Counted from the stretch's first letter, positions 45,003-54,189 are shown. The stretch is DNA of 64,000 bases from Chitinispirillum alkaliphilum (GCA_001045525.1 LDWW01000011.1:1-64000), one strand, 5' to 3'. Notes: generated by a model not told the origin, from the sequence alone. Made by a program: numbers and translations.

Positions 45003-45607
45003 AGATTATCCCTGTATTCAAAGTCCGTGCGCTCATTGAGCGCCTGAGTCAGAGTGACCTGATCGGCATACTCCAGCTCCATGCCCGCAGGAAGGCCACG
45101 GGCAAGGCGTGTTATACGTATCCCCTCAGCCTTCAACAGGCGGCCAAGAAAAAGCGCCGTTGTCTCCGAATCCGAGTTGCCTCCCAGGGCTATAATCAGC
45201 TCTGAAGGTTTATTTTCCTGTACACGTTTGCGCAGCTCTGAAACATTCAGTTTCTCTGCAGTTATACCGTTAAGAGGTGAAAGCACCCCGCCAAGCACAT
45301 GATACAACCCCTTGTAGCGCCCGGCCTTCTCAATAGTGAAAAGGTCTGAAGGTTTCTCCACCACACATAAAATGGAGCTGTCCCTTGATCCTGAGGAGCA
45401 AATGGGACACACACTCTGTTCACTGTAATTAAAACAGACACTGCACCTGGTTATCTTTTTTCGAACTTCTTCTATTGTGCGGGCCAGATGAATCGCTTCG
45501 TTCTCAGGACGTTCCAAAAGATGCAAAGCAAGCCTCCAGGCGCTTTTGCGTCCGATGGTGGGCAGACCGTTCAATGCCTCCACCAGCTCTTCAAGTGATT
45601 GAAGCAT
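44999..45607 (-). CDS. recR: Recombination protein RecR
   Basis: 202 residues. An N-terminal helix-hairpin-helix (LNGLPTIGRKSAWRLALHLL, 20 residues) is followed by a C4 zinc finger (CSVC...CPIC) and a Toprim domain (LCVVEKPSDLFTIE, then ALGGNSDSETTALFL). RecR acts with RecO/RecF in single-strand gap repair. It follows dnaX-ybaB in the classic order. Confidence 0.97.
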   Translation of the reverse strand: MLQSLEELVEALNGLPTIGRKSAWRLALHLLERPENEAIHLARTIEEVRKKITRCSVCFNYSEQSVCPICSSGSRDSSILCVVEKPSDLFTIEKAGRYKGLYHVLGGVLSPLNGITAEKLNVSELRKRVQENKPSELIIALGGNSDSETTALFLGRLLKAEGIRITRLARGLPAGMELEYADQVTLTQALNERTDFEYRDNL

Positions 45608-45615
45608 TACTTCTC

Positions 45616-45924
45616 CTACATTCCGGGCAGATTAAAACCACCGGATATGGATCCCATAGTCGAGTCACTGATCTCTTTTATTTTCTCCGAAGCATTGGAA
45701 TATGCCGCGATAATGAGATCTTCGAGCATTTCAACATCATCGGGATCCACCGCATCGGGATTTATATTTATTGAAACCATTTCATTCCTGCCGTTAAGCA
45801 CCAGCTTAACCATCCCTCCGCCAGCGGTTCCTTCTACCTCAGTTTTCCCAAGCTCCTCCTGTGCTTTCATCATCTGAGCCTGCATCTTCTGAGCCTGCTT
45901 AAGCATTTTGTTCATATTTTTCAT
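45616..45924 (-). CDS. ybaB: YbaB/EbfC nucleoid-associated protein
   Basis: 102 residues. MNKMLKQAQKMQAQMMKAQEEL forms the N-terminal helix (22 residues; starts at M4), followed by VEGTAGGGMVKLVLNG and ...DDVEMLEDLIIAA. The family forms DNA-binding dimers. The gene sits between dnaX and recR, as in most bacteria. Confidence 0.95.
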   Translation of the reverse strand: MKNMNKMLKQAQKMQAQMMKAQEELGKTEVEGTAGGGMVKLVLNGRNEMVSININPDAVDPDDVEMLEDLIIAAYSNASEKIKEISDSTMGSISGGFNLPGM

Positions 45925-45936
45925 ATCTCACACTCC

Positions 45937-47673
45937 TCAAGAAATTATTTCCCCATCAACTAAATCCAAAAGAGTCTTAATGATGGGCTCCTTTTCAATT
46001 TCCTCATCTAAATTTGCTCCGCTTTTTTCCACCGGCTCCGGAGCATAAGGTTCTACTTTTGCCTCTTTTTTTCTCTGCTCAAGAGTGACTCTCAACGCCA
46101 CTGGCGCACCCGTATACCTGTGCAGAATCTGTGTTATCAGATCACGGTTCTGTTTTCTGTTTATCTCTCTGTACTGAAAGCCACACTCTGCCCCAAACTG
46201 AATATCCACCGTTGTATCATTCACCGACAAAACGCGGCCCTGAGCCATAAAGGCACCCAGATTGGGCCTTTCGTGAATGAGATGATCGATAAATGCGGGC
46301 CAGTTTTCCTTTAAATCCTGCGGCACTACAACTTTTGTATCAATGAAATTCTCCGCAGAACCATCAGACTTATACAACTCAGCGCCTGATACCTCTTTAA
46401 CCAGGGACGTTTTGTTCCCGGAGTCCTCAACATTTTGAGTGTAAGAAACACCCGCAGAGTCTAAACTATTTTTTTTTTTACTGTCCGTTTCCGAACTGGT
46501 CTGATCTGAGACTGAAGAGGATTCCTGAGGTTCGGGACTCTCTTTTCCTGCCATTTTCAAAAGCTGCTCGATACTTACGGTGCTGTCAAGGTAGACCAGC
46601 TTTAAAACCATAACCTCAACCAGAAACCGCGGAAACGCACTCCAACGCAGTTCTGCTTCAGTTTTCTTCAGAATCTCTGCCATGCGCAAAAGATCGGTTT
46701 CGGCAAAGAGCTTTGAGTCCTCAGCAAACATCTCGATTACATCCTTCTCAAGCTCGGCCCCGCGGGCTTCAAGCGCTCCGGGGATACGGGCAAAAAGCAG
46801 ATTTCTCACATGATCCTGGAAACCAAGGATAAAATCGTGAAGATCGTATCCGTTATAGAGGACATTTTTAACAGCTTTAATGGACGGAACAGGATCTTTT
46901 TCTCTGATTGAGTCTACGATTTCCCGGTACACCTCAACCCCTACGATCCCTAAAACAGAGCGCACCTCATTTTCTGTGATCCCCTCTGCGCAGAATGAGT
47001 ATACCTGATCAAGCAAACTGAGCGAGTCACGCATGCTCCCGTCGGCCTTGCGTGCAACAAGCATCAAGGCACCGCGTTCGTAGGATATCTCCTCAGATTC
47101 ACATATGTGAATAAGCCTTTGGAGTATCTGTTCGGCACCTATGCGACGGAAATCATACCTTTGACACCTGGAATGTATTGTTGCAGGAATTTTATGTGGT
47201 TCGGTTGTGGCAAAAATGAAAATCACATTTGCAGGCGGCTCCTCGAGGGTCTTGAGAAGAGCATTGAAGGCTGATTTTGAAAGCATGTGAACTTCATCAA
47301 TAACGAAGATGCGGTATTTACCCCCCATTGAGGAGTAGCCGATGTTTTCCCTGAGCTCCCGGATATCTTCTACAGAGTTGTTCGAGGCTCCGTCAATCTC
47401 CAAAACATCGAAACTCGATCCCCCAAGAATACTCTTGCAGTTGGTGCAAACCCCACACGGACTGGCGGTTGGCCCCTGCTCACAGTTCAAAGCCCTGGCC
47501 AGAATACGTGCAGTGGTGGTTTTACCCACTCCGCGCGTCCCGGCAAAAATAAAGGCATGGGCAACCCTGTTTGATTCAATAGCCCTGCAGAGTGTGCCGG
47601 TTATATGCTCCTGCCCAACTACATCATCAAAATTTTGAGGACGCCATTTTCTTGCAAATACCTGATAAGCCAT
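45937..47673 (-). CDS. dnaX: DNA polymerase III subunit gamma/tau
   Basis: 578 residues. MAYQVFARKWRPQNFDDVVGQ starts the AAA+ domain (21 residues, with R9, P12 and F15 conserved). Walker A is GTRGVGKTTTAR, the zinc module is C...SPCGVCTNC, Walker B with FVIDEVHML follows, and SRC is sensor/arginine-finger region. Domain III ends near residue 370; a low-complexity linker rich in Ser/Glu (about 375-440) leads to a tau-type C-terminal domain. The linker contains an A11 tract (codons 399-402) where one extra or one missing A brings a stop within three codons. Full-length tau and a shorter gamma of about 402 residues are therefore expected. The 4.5S RNA gene lies just upstream. Confidence 0.97.
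   Translation of the reverse strand: MAYQVFARKWRPQNFDDVVGQEHITGTLCRAIESNRVAHAFIFAGTRGVGKTTTARILARALNCEQGPTASPCGVCTNCKSILGGSSFDVLEIDGASNNSVEDIRELRENIGYSSMGGKYRIFVIDEVHMLSKSAFNALLKTLEEPPANVIFIFATTEPHKIPATIHSRCQRYDFRRIGAEQILQRLIHICESEEISYERGALMLVARKADGSMRDSLSLLDQVYSFCAEGITENEVRSVLGIVGVEVYREIVDSIREKDPVPSIKAVKNVLYNGYDLHDFILGFQDHVRNLLFARIPGALEARGAELEKDVIEMFAEDSKLFAETDLLRMAEILKKTEAELRWSAFPRFLVEVMVLKLVYLDSTVSIEQLLKMAGKESPEPQESSSVSDQTSSETDSKKKNSLDSAGVSYTQNVEDSGNKTSLVKEVSGAELYKSDGSAENFIDTKVVVPQDLKENWPAFIDHLIHERPNLGAFMAQGRVLSVNDTTVDIQFGAECGFQYREINRKQNRDLITQILHRYTGAPVALRVTLEQRKKEAKVEPYAPEPVEKSGANLDEEIEKEPIIKTLLDLVDGEIIS
46469..46479 (-). promoter_or_regulatory. A11 slippage site in dnaX (gamma/tau switch)
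   Basis: On the coding strand AGT is followed by eleven A and then TAG. In frame this reads Ser-Lys-Lys-Lys-Asn-Ser. With twelve A the frame reads four Lys and then TAG; with ten A it reads three Lys, Ile, Val, TAG. Both shifted products end at about residue 402-403. Thermus thermophilus dnaX makes gamma by transcriptional slippage at an A9 tract. No E. coli-like A6G site or upstream stimulatory Shine-Dalgarno is seen. Confidence 0.75.
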
Positions 47674-47700
47674 ACTACAACTGCCCTTAAAAGGGGAAAA

Positions 47701-47800
47701 GGGGCCAAGTTTACCTGCGGCACACCGAGTTTCTGCTTACCGTTGCTCCCTTCCGGGCCTGGCGGAGTTCACAGGCTTTGGTTGCGCAGGGCCTGACCCC
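47701..47800 (-). ncRNA. ffs: Signal recognition particle 4.5S RNA
   Basis: About 100 bases on the minus strand. It starts GGGGTCAGGCCC and ends with GGCCCC, closing a long hairpin. The conserved apical domain reads CCAGGCCCGGAAGGGAGCAA with the GGAA tetraloop and the symmetric/asymmetric internal loops typical of bacterial SRP RNA. A TTTT run follows. It lies directly upstream of dnaX, a common location. Confidence 0.95.
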
Positions 47801-47992
47801 GTTACTTTTTCAGCAATCCCTGTGTATTAAACCGGAGATACTATATCAATAAGTATCGAAAACTATTACGATCTTTCAGGCCAAATCTTCACTATAAATT
47901 TTCCCGCCTGATTTTTTCGTGCATTGATAATGCAAAAACAGCCAGAGATTGTAACTATGACCGCAAAACCAGATCACACACTTGTATACAAA

Positions 47993-48078
<86 letters not shown>

Positions 48079-48497
48079 TAACTTACGCAAATTCAGATTC
48101 CAAATATACATAAATCGACAACAAACTGAAACCAAAATCTAATTATTCACTTTTTTCTTCTCATACCCGACAGTTCTTTGCAGGCTGACACTCTCCTTCC
48201 AAACCACTTATTACCCGCTACACTAAAGCCTGCTTCTGCATAGAACCTCTCACCCATAAAGTCCCCCACCCATTTGCATGTTTTTGATCTTGAGGCAATT
48301 CACGGCAAAAAAAACAAATGGGGCAAGTCCGCATGTAGCTGCCACCCCATCGCCTCATTTCCCAAAAACCGGTGATGTTCCAATAAAGGACATGCTGCCC
48401 AAGGGATCAGTTTGAGAACACTTCTGATTTCCCAGCCAGGTTACAATATGAAAAAGCAGGCATTAAGAACAGGATTCACGAGCCCTTTTCATATGGT
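48079..48497. other. Intergenic region with one hairpin
   Basis: No gene is supported. ATGGGG at 48318-48323 is complementary to CCCCAT at 48345-48350, with inner GGCA/TGCC complementarity, so a stem-loop is possible. It should contain the promoter of the FAD oxidoreductase gene. Confidence 0.4.
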
Positions 48498-49784
48498 ATG
48501 ATTTTTGTTACTCTTCATGGTAGCTGTTTAAGCGTTTTGTCCTGTACCGTAAGGCCCAAGGAGGTCTGGAATGGATTTCACCACAGAAAATTCTACCCAG
48601 GTAAAAAGAAATCAGTTCATTTTACCACCAGGGTTAGCGTATACAAAGCTCTCACAAAAAAAACGGTTAAAACTGTTGACGTGGCGGTGGTGGGGGCGGG
48701 ACTGGCCGGGGCGTATACCGGTTTCTGTCTTGCCCAGAAGGGTGTAGATACAATTGTATTCGATAACTCTATGTATCCAAAAAATCCTGATTATGTCACC
48801 CTTTCCCAGTCTGAAATGTATGACCGTTTTTTAAATAAAAACTACTACGTAAAAAAAAGGATCCCTGCACCTGAAGTGATATCCCCAAGGGGGAAAAAGT
48901 TCCCCTCTCACGGTGGGAGAGATGTAACCATGATTAACCGGGTTGAGCTTTCCCGCAACATTTTGGAACAGGCTATGGCTGAAGGGTGTGGTGTGATAAA
49001 GGAGAAGGTCCTGGCTGTAAGGCAGGAAAACGGGGGCTGGATACTCGGCACTAAAAACGGAATTCTTCATTGCCGCATACTGATTGGGGCTGATGGTGTG
49101 CACAGCATAGTGCGCAAAACGGTGCTTGACGAACACAGAAAAGAGAACCTGCTTTTTGGTGCCGGATTCATACTGGGAGGAACAACAATCCCCAAAGGAT
49201 TTCTTAAATTCCTGCCCAATGGAGAGCTACTGAAAGTATGCGAATGTGATGCTGGACTCAATGCCGGCATTTTCGGGCCTCTCGAGACGGCATATGGAAG
49301 AAGAAGACGGCTTGAAGCGCTGTTAAAGGAACAGTTTGGAAGCCTGGCGGTCTACTCACCCTGGACTTCGCTTCTTCCCGCAGCCTCTTTCTCACACTAC
49401 TTTCAGAAACCCTGCAGCGGAAAAAACTGGATCCTTACCGGTTCTGCGGCCGGACATGTCCACCCATTGAGTGGTGAAGGTGCGGAGTTTGCCCTCGCTT
49501 CGGCGGAGCTCGCCTCCCAGGCCATAAAGTGCGGAGATCCAAGAGTATTTGATTCCCTCTGGAGAGACTCCTACGGAGAAAAGCTCCTTTCAGCCGTGGA
49601 TTTCAAAAAACATATCTATTCTCCTGTTATCTCGGATACGCTCTTTTTCGCTGCTGCAAGAAGCTCAACACTGGCTTCCATAATCTCTTCATATATTTCA
49701 CCTGATTCTGTTTTGGATAAAGAAGCAAAGTGGAAGATTAAGGATAGCTTTCGTATTTTGGCTGAACTGGCGGGAGCGAAGTAA
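48498..49784 (+). CDS. FAD-dependent oxidoreductase (geranylgeranyl-reductase-like), possible frameshift at N-terminus
   Basis: The open frame gives 428 residues. VDVAVVGAGLAGAYTGFCLA is the FAD-binding Rossmann motif, GADGVHSIVRK the DG motif, and GSAAGHVHPLSGEGAEFAL the GD-like motif, the plan of PHBH-fold hydroxylases and geranylgeranyl reductases. The ~58 residues before the Rossmann motif are unconvincing. An ATG at 48571 with AAGGAG upstream lies in another frame and runs 31 codons to an A8 tract (48656-48663). A -1 shift there, or one extra A, would join it to the main frame (CAA AAA AAA is a slippery heptamer). Real start and intactness are therefore open. Substrate unknown. Confidence 0.72.
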   Translation: MIFVTLHGSCLSVLSCTVRPKEVWNGFHHRKFYPGKKKSVHFTTRVSVYKALTKKTVKTVDVAVVGAGLAGAYTGFCLAQKGVDTIVFDNSMYPKNPDYVTLSQSEMYDRFLNKNYYVKKRIPAPEVISPRGKKFPSHGGRDVTMINRVELSRNILEQAMAEGCGVIKEKVLAVRQENGGWILGTKNGILHCRILIGADGVHSIVRKTVLDEHRKENLLFGAGFILGGTTIPKGFLKFLPNGELLKVCECDAGLNAGIFGPLETAYGRRRRLEALLKEQFGSLAVYSPWTSLLPAASFSHYFQKPCSGKNWILTGSAAGHVHPLSGEGAEFALASAELASQAIKCGDPRVFDSLWRDSYGEKLLSAVDFKKHIYSPVISDTLFFAAARSSTLASIISSYISPDSVLDKEAKWKIKDSFRILAELAGAK

Positions 49785-50397
49785 CGTTGTAATGGAGAGG
49801 CCTGGCAGGGTGAATTTCAGGTGCCTTCTTTCTCCGGCTATCGCTTTAGAGCATGCCGGAGGAACTCAAACCGTCTTCGACCATTCCTGTGCTTAGGCAT
49901 GAATTCTATATACACCCGAAGCCGCACACTACATTCTAACATTAAAACCTGCTATAAAAGCTAAAATTTCTCGACCTACACCAAATATTTCGGCATATGA
50001 CAATAGGAAAAAAAAGACCAAAGCCTATTATCTGCCTAAAGTCTTTTTGGAGTTAGCGCCATTTTGCATATATTTCGGACTAAGTTACAGGCTGCTTCTC
50101 AGTAAAAACAGGGGCATCAGTCCAGACTAACCCTCTGAGAGAAAGGAAGGTCTCATGTGGTCCCAGCCCATCGCAGCCACACCCTACATTATATAACGAT
50201 CGAAACAGTAACCTAAAGTACGACAAAACCCAAAGGTCCATAATCTCTTCCCCTCCCCACACCAGTTCAGCTTTCCTTGCAAACCGCACATACGAATAAG
50301 TAATTTTCTTATCAGTTATTAAGTTACCCCGTTAACCAATTACGGCATGCAGCTGTAACGATCTAACCCGCAATCATAAAAAGGAACCGGTGTATCT
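49785..50397. other. Long intergenic region
   Basis: 613 bases without a supported gene. CTCCGGC (49832-49838) and GCCGGAG (49855-49861) form a 7-bp stem shortly after the oxidoreductase stop; it lacks a T-run but may end the transcript. A short minus-strand frame near 50080-50289 has no family features and was not accepted. The promoter for the export gene should lie near the right end. Confidence 0.4.
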
Positions 50398-52767
50398 ATG
50401 TCATTCCCATCTTTATCACAATCGGCCACATGCCGCTTCGCTGTGTTTGTTTCCGTTTTCTCGATTCTTCTGTGCTCTGAGATATCAGCAAACCAGAGAA
50501 TGCAGTTCCCCTCTCCATCCACAAACAACAACTTTGAATTGATCCAAAGCAGAGAGGAGCTCTCAAGAGAAGAAATGAGAGAAAGGGAAAGAGAGTATCA
50601 GCGCATGAGCAGACAACGGGACACCTCTCTTCCCGCATGGGAAACAGACCACTTTATACCAGAATCACTTACAGTAAAGCAAGAGAATGACACTCTTCAA
50701 CAGGAAGACACCACCGATACTCTGGCAAAAGAACCCGATTCATTGCAGCTTGAGCATTTCGGCTACAACCTGTTCACCAAAACACCCGAAGCATTCAAAC
50801 CATCTCCGGTTGGCCCCGTAGATCCCGGTTATACCGTTGGGCCGGGTGATGCTCTGCGCCTGAGTGTCTGGGGGCAAACAGAGTTTCAGTCAGAGCTTAC
50901 TGTCTCCCCTGAAGGCAAGATTTTTATCCCTGTGGCTGGTCAGGTACACGTGGCAGGTGTTCCGTTCGAACAGCTTGAACAAAACCTTAAAACCCTGCTT
51001 TCCCGTCATTATTCAGGCCTCTCCACTTCACCCCAGCGCACCTTCATGCACCTTACAGTAGCGCGCCTTCGGCCAATACGGGTATTTGTGATGGGAGAGG
51101 TGAAACAGCCGGGCGGCTACACAGTTTCAAGCTCTGCAAATGTGTTCAATGTGCTCTATAGTGTAGGTGGTCCAAAACAAAGCGGTAGTTTACGTTCCAT
51201 ATCCGTGGTTCGCAATGACAGCATCATATCAAATGTGGACATCTACGAATACCTTCTAACCGGAAGATCTGGAAGCGATGTACGCCTCAGAAACAATGAT
51301 GTGATATTTATCCCACCGAGAGGTAAAACTATTGCTGTTACCGGATCGGTTTTCAGGCCTGCATACTATGAGCTCAAACCCGGTGAAAACTTCCAGGATC
51401 TTCTGAGATTTAGTGGCGGTATCAAAAGCGCATCAAATATCGAACGGGCCCACGTAAGAAGAATACTGCCATTTAATCAGAGAGGTGAATCGGGCGAAAT
51501 GGCACGGGTAATCGATCTCAATCTGAAAAAGCATCTGGAAGAGGGAAGTGAATTTGCACTTTACGACCAGGATTCACTTCATTTTACTCCCCTGTTTGAT
51601 GACTTGCGCAACTATGTTAAATTGACAGGTGCGGTGCAGTATCCGGGGACCTATCAAAGCGACGATATGACACTGCGGGATCTTGTATTCCGCTTTGGAA
51701 GAACCATTGACAACAGAACACTTACCAGCCGGGCAGATCTCATCAGACTCAATGACGACAGAATTTCCACTACCGTTCACCCTGTTAATCTTGAGAGGCT
51801 TCTCACAGATGACAGCTACAACAGGCTGATGCAGCCTGGAGATGAGGTCATAGTCTACGAAATCGATGTGGTTGAATCAACCGAGCGAATAATAACAGTT
51901 GAGGGTGAAGTCAGAAATCCCGGAGAATTTCTAATAGATGCTAACATGACCGTTGCGGACGCGATCCTTCGTGCCGGTGGATTCACTTCAAGGGCGCTTA
52001 AAAATAGGGTTGATGTGTTCCGGCCTGATGGAGGCGGCCCCAACACACTCGCACGTGTTCACCAGATTACGCTTCCCGATTCTCTCAACTACACCGATGA
52101 GAGAGGGAGAGAATTTCTCTTGCAGGACAGGGACAGAATTGTTATCAGGCCCGACCCTAACTATGCTAAGGAGAACATTGTGTCTGTTAGCGGTCTGGTC
52201 AGATATGCGGGCACCTATGCACTCGAGGAGCGTAATGATCGTCTCAGCGATATTCTTACCCGTGCGGGAGGTGTCATGCCCGATGCCTTTCTGGAAGGAG
52301 CGAGTGTCACCAGACGTGGTCAAAGAGTCGTAGTCGATTTTGAAAGTGCATTCATTGAGGGCAGAAGAAGAGAGGATATCGTTCTTCACCATGGCGACAG
52401 CATCTATATACCCCCAAGACCAAACCATGTGATGGTACATGGAGAGGTGAACAATGAAGGTCTCTATGGCTTTGTAAAGGGACGGCGCCTAAACCAGTAC
52501 ATTGACAGAGCCGGAGGATTATCAGACAGCGCACAGTATGCTCTTGTCACCCTGCCCAACGGAGAGACAAACAAACACAGACTCCGCCGCTTTTCTGGCA
52601 ATCCCCGTATCCCGGACGGTTCAGAGATTTATATCACCAAAAAGCCCCCCAAAGCTCCCCAACCGGAGAGAACCGGCCCAAGCATTGCCGAGGTGATTAA
52701 AGACACTCTGGCGATTATTACCAGTGCGGTTACGATAATAGTGCTGGTGGAAGGGTTGAGGGATTAG
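50398..52767 (+). CDS. Polysaccharide export protein with SLBB repeats (Wza-like)
   Basis: 789 residues. A signal peptide (about 12-32) is followed by a low-complexity charged region, then the poly-export domain (YTVGPGDALRLSVWGQ, then VSPEGKIFIPVAGQVHVAG). At least five SLBB domains follow, each with patterns such as VMGEVKQPGGYTV, VTGSVFRPAYYEL, LTGAVQYPGTY, VEGEVRNPGEF, VSGLVRYAGTY and VHGEVNNEGLYG. A hydrophobic segment lies at the C-terminus (about 765-785). Wza-type proteins form the outer-membrane channel for capsule or exopolysaccharide. The long multi-SLBB form is typical of Bacteroidota/Fibrobacterota-like lineages. It probably works with the Wzz/Wzx/Wzy genes that start at 54.3 kb. 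Confidence 0.9.
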   Translation: MSFPSLSQSATCRFAVFVSVFSILLCSEISANQRMQFPSPSTNNNFELIQSREELSREEMREREREYQRMSRQRDTSLPAWETDHFIPESLTVKQENDTLQQEDTTDTLAKEPDSLQLEHFGYNLFTKTPEAFKPSPVGPVDPGYTVGPGDALRLSVWGQTEFQSELTVSPEGKIFIPVAGQVHVAGVPFEQLEQNLKTLLSRHYSGLSTSPQRTFMHLTVARLRPIRVFVMGEVKQPGGYTVSSSANVFNVLYSVGGPKQSGSLRSISVVRNDSIISNVDIYEYLLTGRSGSDVRLRNNDVIFIPPRGKTIAVTGSVFRPAYYELKPGENFQDLLRFSGGIKSASNIERAHVRRILPFNQRGESGEMARVIDLNLKKHLEEGSEFALYDQDSLHFTPLFDDLRNYVKLTGAVQYPGTYQSDDMTLRDLVFRFGRTIDNRTLTSRADLIRLNDDRISTTVHPVNLERLLTDDSYNRLMQPGDEVIVYEIDVVESTERIITVEGEVRNPGEFLIDANMTVADAILRAGGFTSRALKNRVDVFRPDGGGPNTLARVHQITLPDSLNYTDERGREFLLQDRDRIVIRPDPNYAKENIVSVSGLVRYAGTYALEERNDRLSDILTRAGGVMPDAFLEGASVTRRGQRVVVDFESAFIEGRRREDIVLHHGDSIYIPPRPNHVMVHGEVNNEGLYGFVKGRRLNQYIDRAGGLSDSAQYALVTLPNGETNKHRLRRFSGNPRIPDGSEIYITKKPPKAPQPERTGPSIAEVIKDTLAIITSAVTIIVLVEGLRD

Positions 52768-52923
52768 AAGAAGGGGCGAGTGTCGAGTGTCGGGGGGGGG
52801 AGCGAGGGGTAAGAGAGGGAGGAAAAACCCAGGTCAGGAAACCCCTGGGGTCATGGATGTAACCCTTTCAGGGTATGGGAAAAGGCATCTTTGGCTAAAA
52901 AATCAAGAAATTATTGTAGAAAG

Positions 52924-52961
52924 GGCGGAGAAGAAATCTTTTTCGCCTTTTTTTTGTTTTT
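52924..52961 (+). terminator. Rho-independent terminator after the export gene
   Basis: GGCGGAGAAGA and TCTTTTTCGCC (52924-52947) form an 11-bp stem with G-U pairs, followed by TTTTTTTTGTTTTT. It is 157 bases past the SLBB stop and precedes the toxin-antitoxin patch. Confidence 0.85.
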
Positions 52962-53095
52962 AGGATTTTACAATTTGTGAAGGTTTTTCCTGATTACGTC
53001 CTCGATGCATAGTTGTCAATTTAGGCAACTGGAAACGGGATATGTGCTGCAGTGATCAAGTCTTTGTATCCTGAGAGAACATATTAAGTATAGTT

Positions 53096-53217
53096 ATGAA
53101 ATCATCTAAGGAAGAAGCCTTAGGCATAATTTCTTCATTTCCCGATAATGCACCTGCAGACGAAGTAATTTACAACTTTATGTTATCGACAAAGTGTATC
53201 AGGGGTTGAATGATCTA
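53096..53217 (+). pseudogene. Truncated, frameshifted antitoxin fragment
   Basis: From ATG 53096 the frame reads MKSSKEEALGIISSFPDNAP then ADEVIY, typical for the N-terminus of small RelB/Phd-type antitoxins. It stops at 53207-53209. Skipping one base after TAC restores LYVIDKVYQGLNDL, the usual continuation. The similarity ends at about 53217, exactly where the oppositely oriented relE-like gene ends. It is a leftover of a second toxin-antitoxin locus. Confidence 0.55.
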
Positions 53218-53462
53218 ACGGTAGACATCTCTCCTGTGGCCAATATGAAGAACCAAAACAACCAATTGCTGCTTTTCAACCTCGTAAATGACCGATAGTC
53301 CCCTATTCTTATTCTCCACCCGTTTCGGCCAGACAGACGTTTACTCCCCTGTGGCCAGGGATCATGGGCTAAAGAGTTAATAGCACCTTTAATACGCTCA
53401 TAGTCTTTTAGGTTTATTCTTTTGAGTTCTTTAACAGCTGGTTTCAGTATTAAATCTGGCAT
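53199..53462 (-). pseudogene. RelE/ParE-family toxin with C-terminal frameshift
   Basis: From ATG 53462 the product starts MPDLILKPAVKELKRI and contains KRLSGRNGWRIRIGDYR, clear RelE/ParE features. After GDYR the open frame turns into unrelated sequence and ends at 53199. A one-base change at about 53289-53294 restores IYEVEKQQLVVLVLHIGHRR and DVYR, ending at TAG 53215-53217, the canonical RelE end. The toxin is thus probably inactive, or the base is a sequencing error. It follows the antitoxin gene directly on the minus strand. Confidence 0.8.
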
Positions 53463-53503
53463 CCCACTTATTCCGATTCTGTTCAATTTTTTTTGTGGCC
53501 TGC

Positions 53504-53671
53504 TCAAAATAATACAGGTTTATCTTTCCGCAGTTTTGCTTCATCATAAGCCCTGATTTCATCCAGTTCCTCAAGCTCGTCGAGCATTTTCCGATACGAT
53601 TCTATATCAATAAAAACACCTATTTTCTGGCCATTTTTGTCGACAACGAAGTTTTCATTTAACTTTATCAT
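53504..53671 (-). CDS. Antitoxin (Phd/RelB-like) of the RelE module
   Basis: 55 residues from ATG 53671, which has GGGGAGGAAATT just upstream, a strong ribosome binding site; the open frame reaches further but that start is poor. The sequence MIKLNENFVVDKNGQKIGVF followed by IDIESYRKMLDELEELDEI resembles short Phd/YefM-like antitoxins whose C-terminus neutralises the toxin. It appears intact although the toxin gene downstream is frameshifted. Confidence 0.75.
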   Translation of the reverse strand: MIKLNENFVVDKNGQKIGVFIDIESYRKMLDELEELDEIRAYDEAKLRKDKPVLF

Positions 53672-53699
53672 AATTTCCTCCCCTTTTCCCACAGGACTT

Positions 53700-54189
53700 C
53701 CTTCTATTAATATATTACTTTGAGAGGCAATATATTTTAGTAAATATTCTTTTCCAGTGCTTCCGGGTATACTTTTTGGTGTACGACATAAATAATGTTG
53801 GCTGGTAATAAAATGTCATGAAAATTTGGGTCCTCTGGATAAAAATTCGTATATGCAAAAGATGCAGCAGCTGTTCCTTAATTAAACCAACAGAGAATTA
53901 TCGGGAATAAACAAATATGGTCAGAAACAATATTCTATAAAAATTTGATAGACTAAAGTGCACATTGCTCAGAAAGGCAACCGATGCTCCTTGAGAAGAG
54001 ATAGGTGAATTTAACGAGCTCAACACATTGACCAGCTGCGACAGTGAGCTTTTTGAAAATTATGGTATGGTTATACACAGCCTTAGCCCCCTACCATAAA
54101 CCGAGCAAACGGCATTCTGTACTTGAAAACATCCTCTGTTTACCTAAACACATGAAAACCCTATTAAATTTTCCCAAAAATTAGCTTTT
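53700..54189. other. Long AT-rich intergenic region
   Basis: No supported coding frame on either strand. The stretch separates the toxin-antitoxin remnants from the wzz-led operon and looks like decayed or inserted DNA within a polysaccharide locus. Confidence 0.4.

Noticed and set aside
50080-50289. Short minus-strand frame in the gap before the export gene
   Set aside because: 69 codons, no ribosome binding site of note, no family pattern, and no neighbour on that strand.
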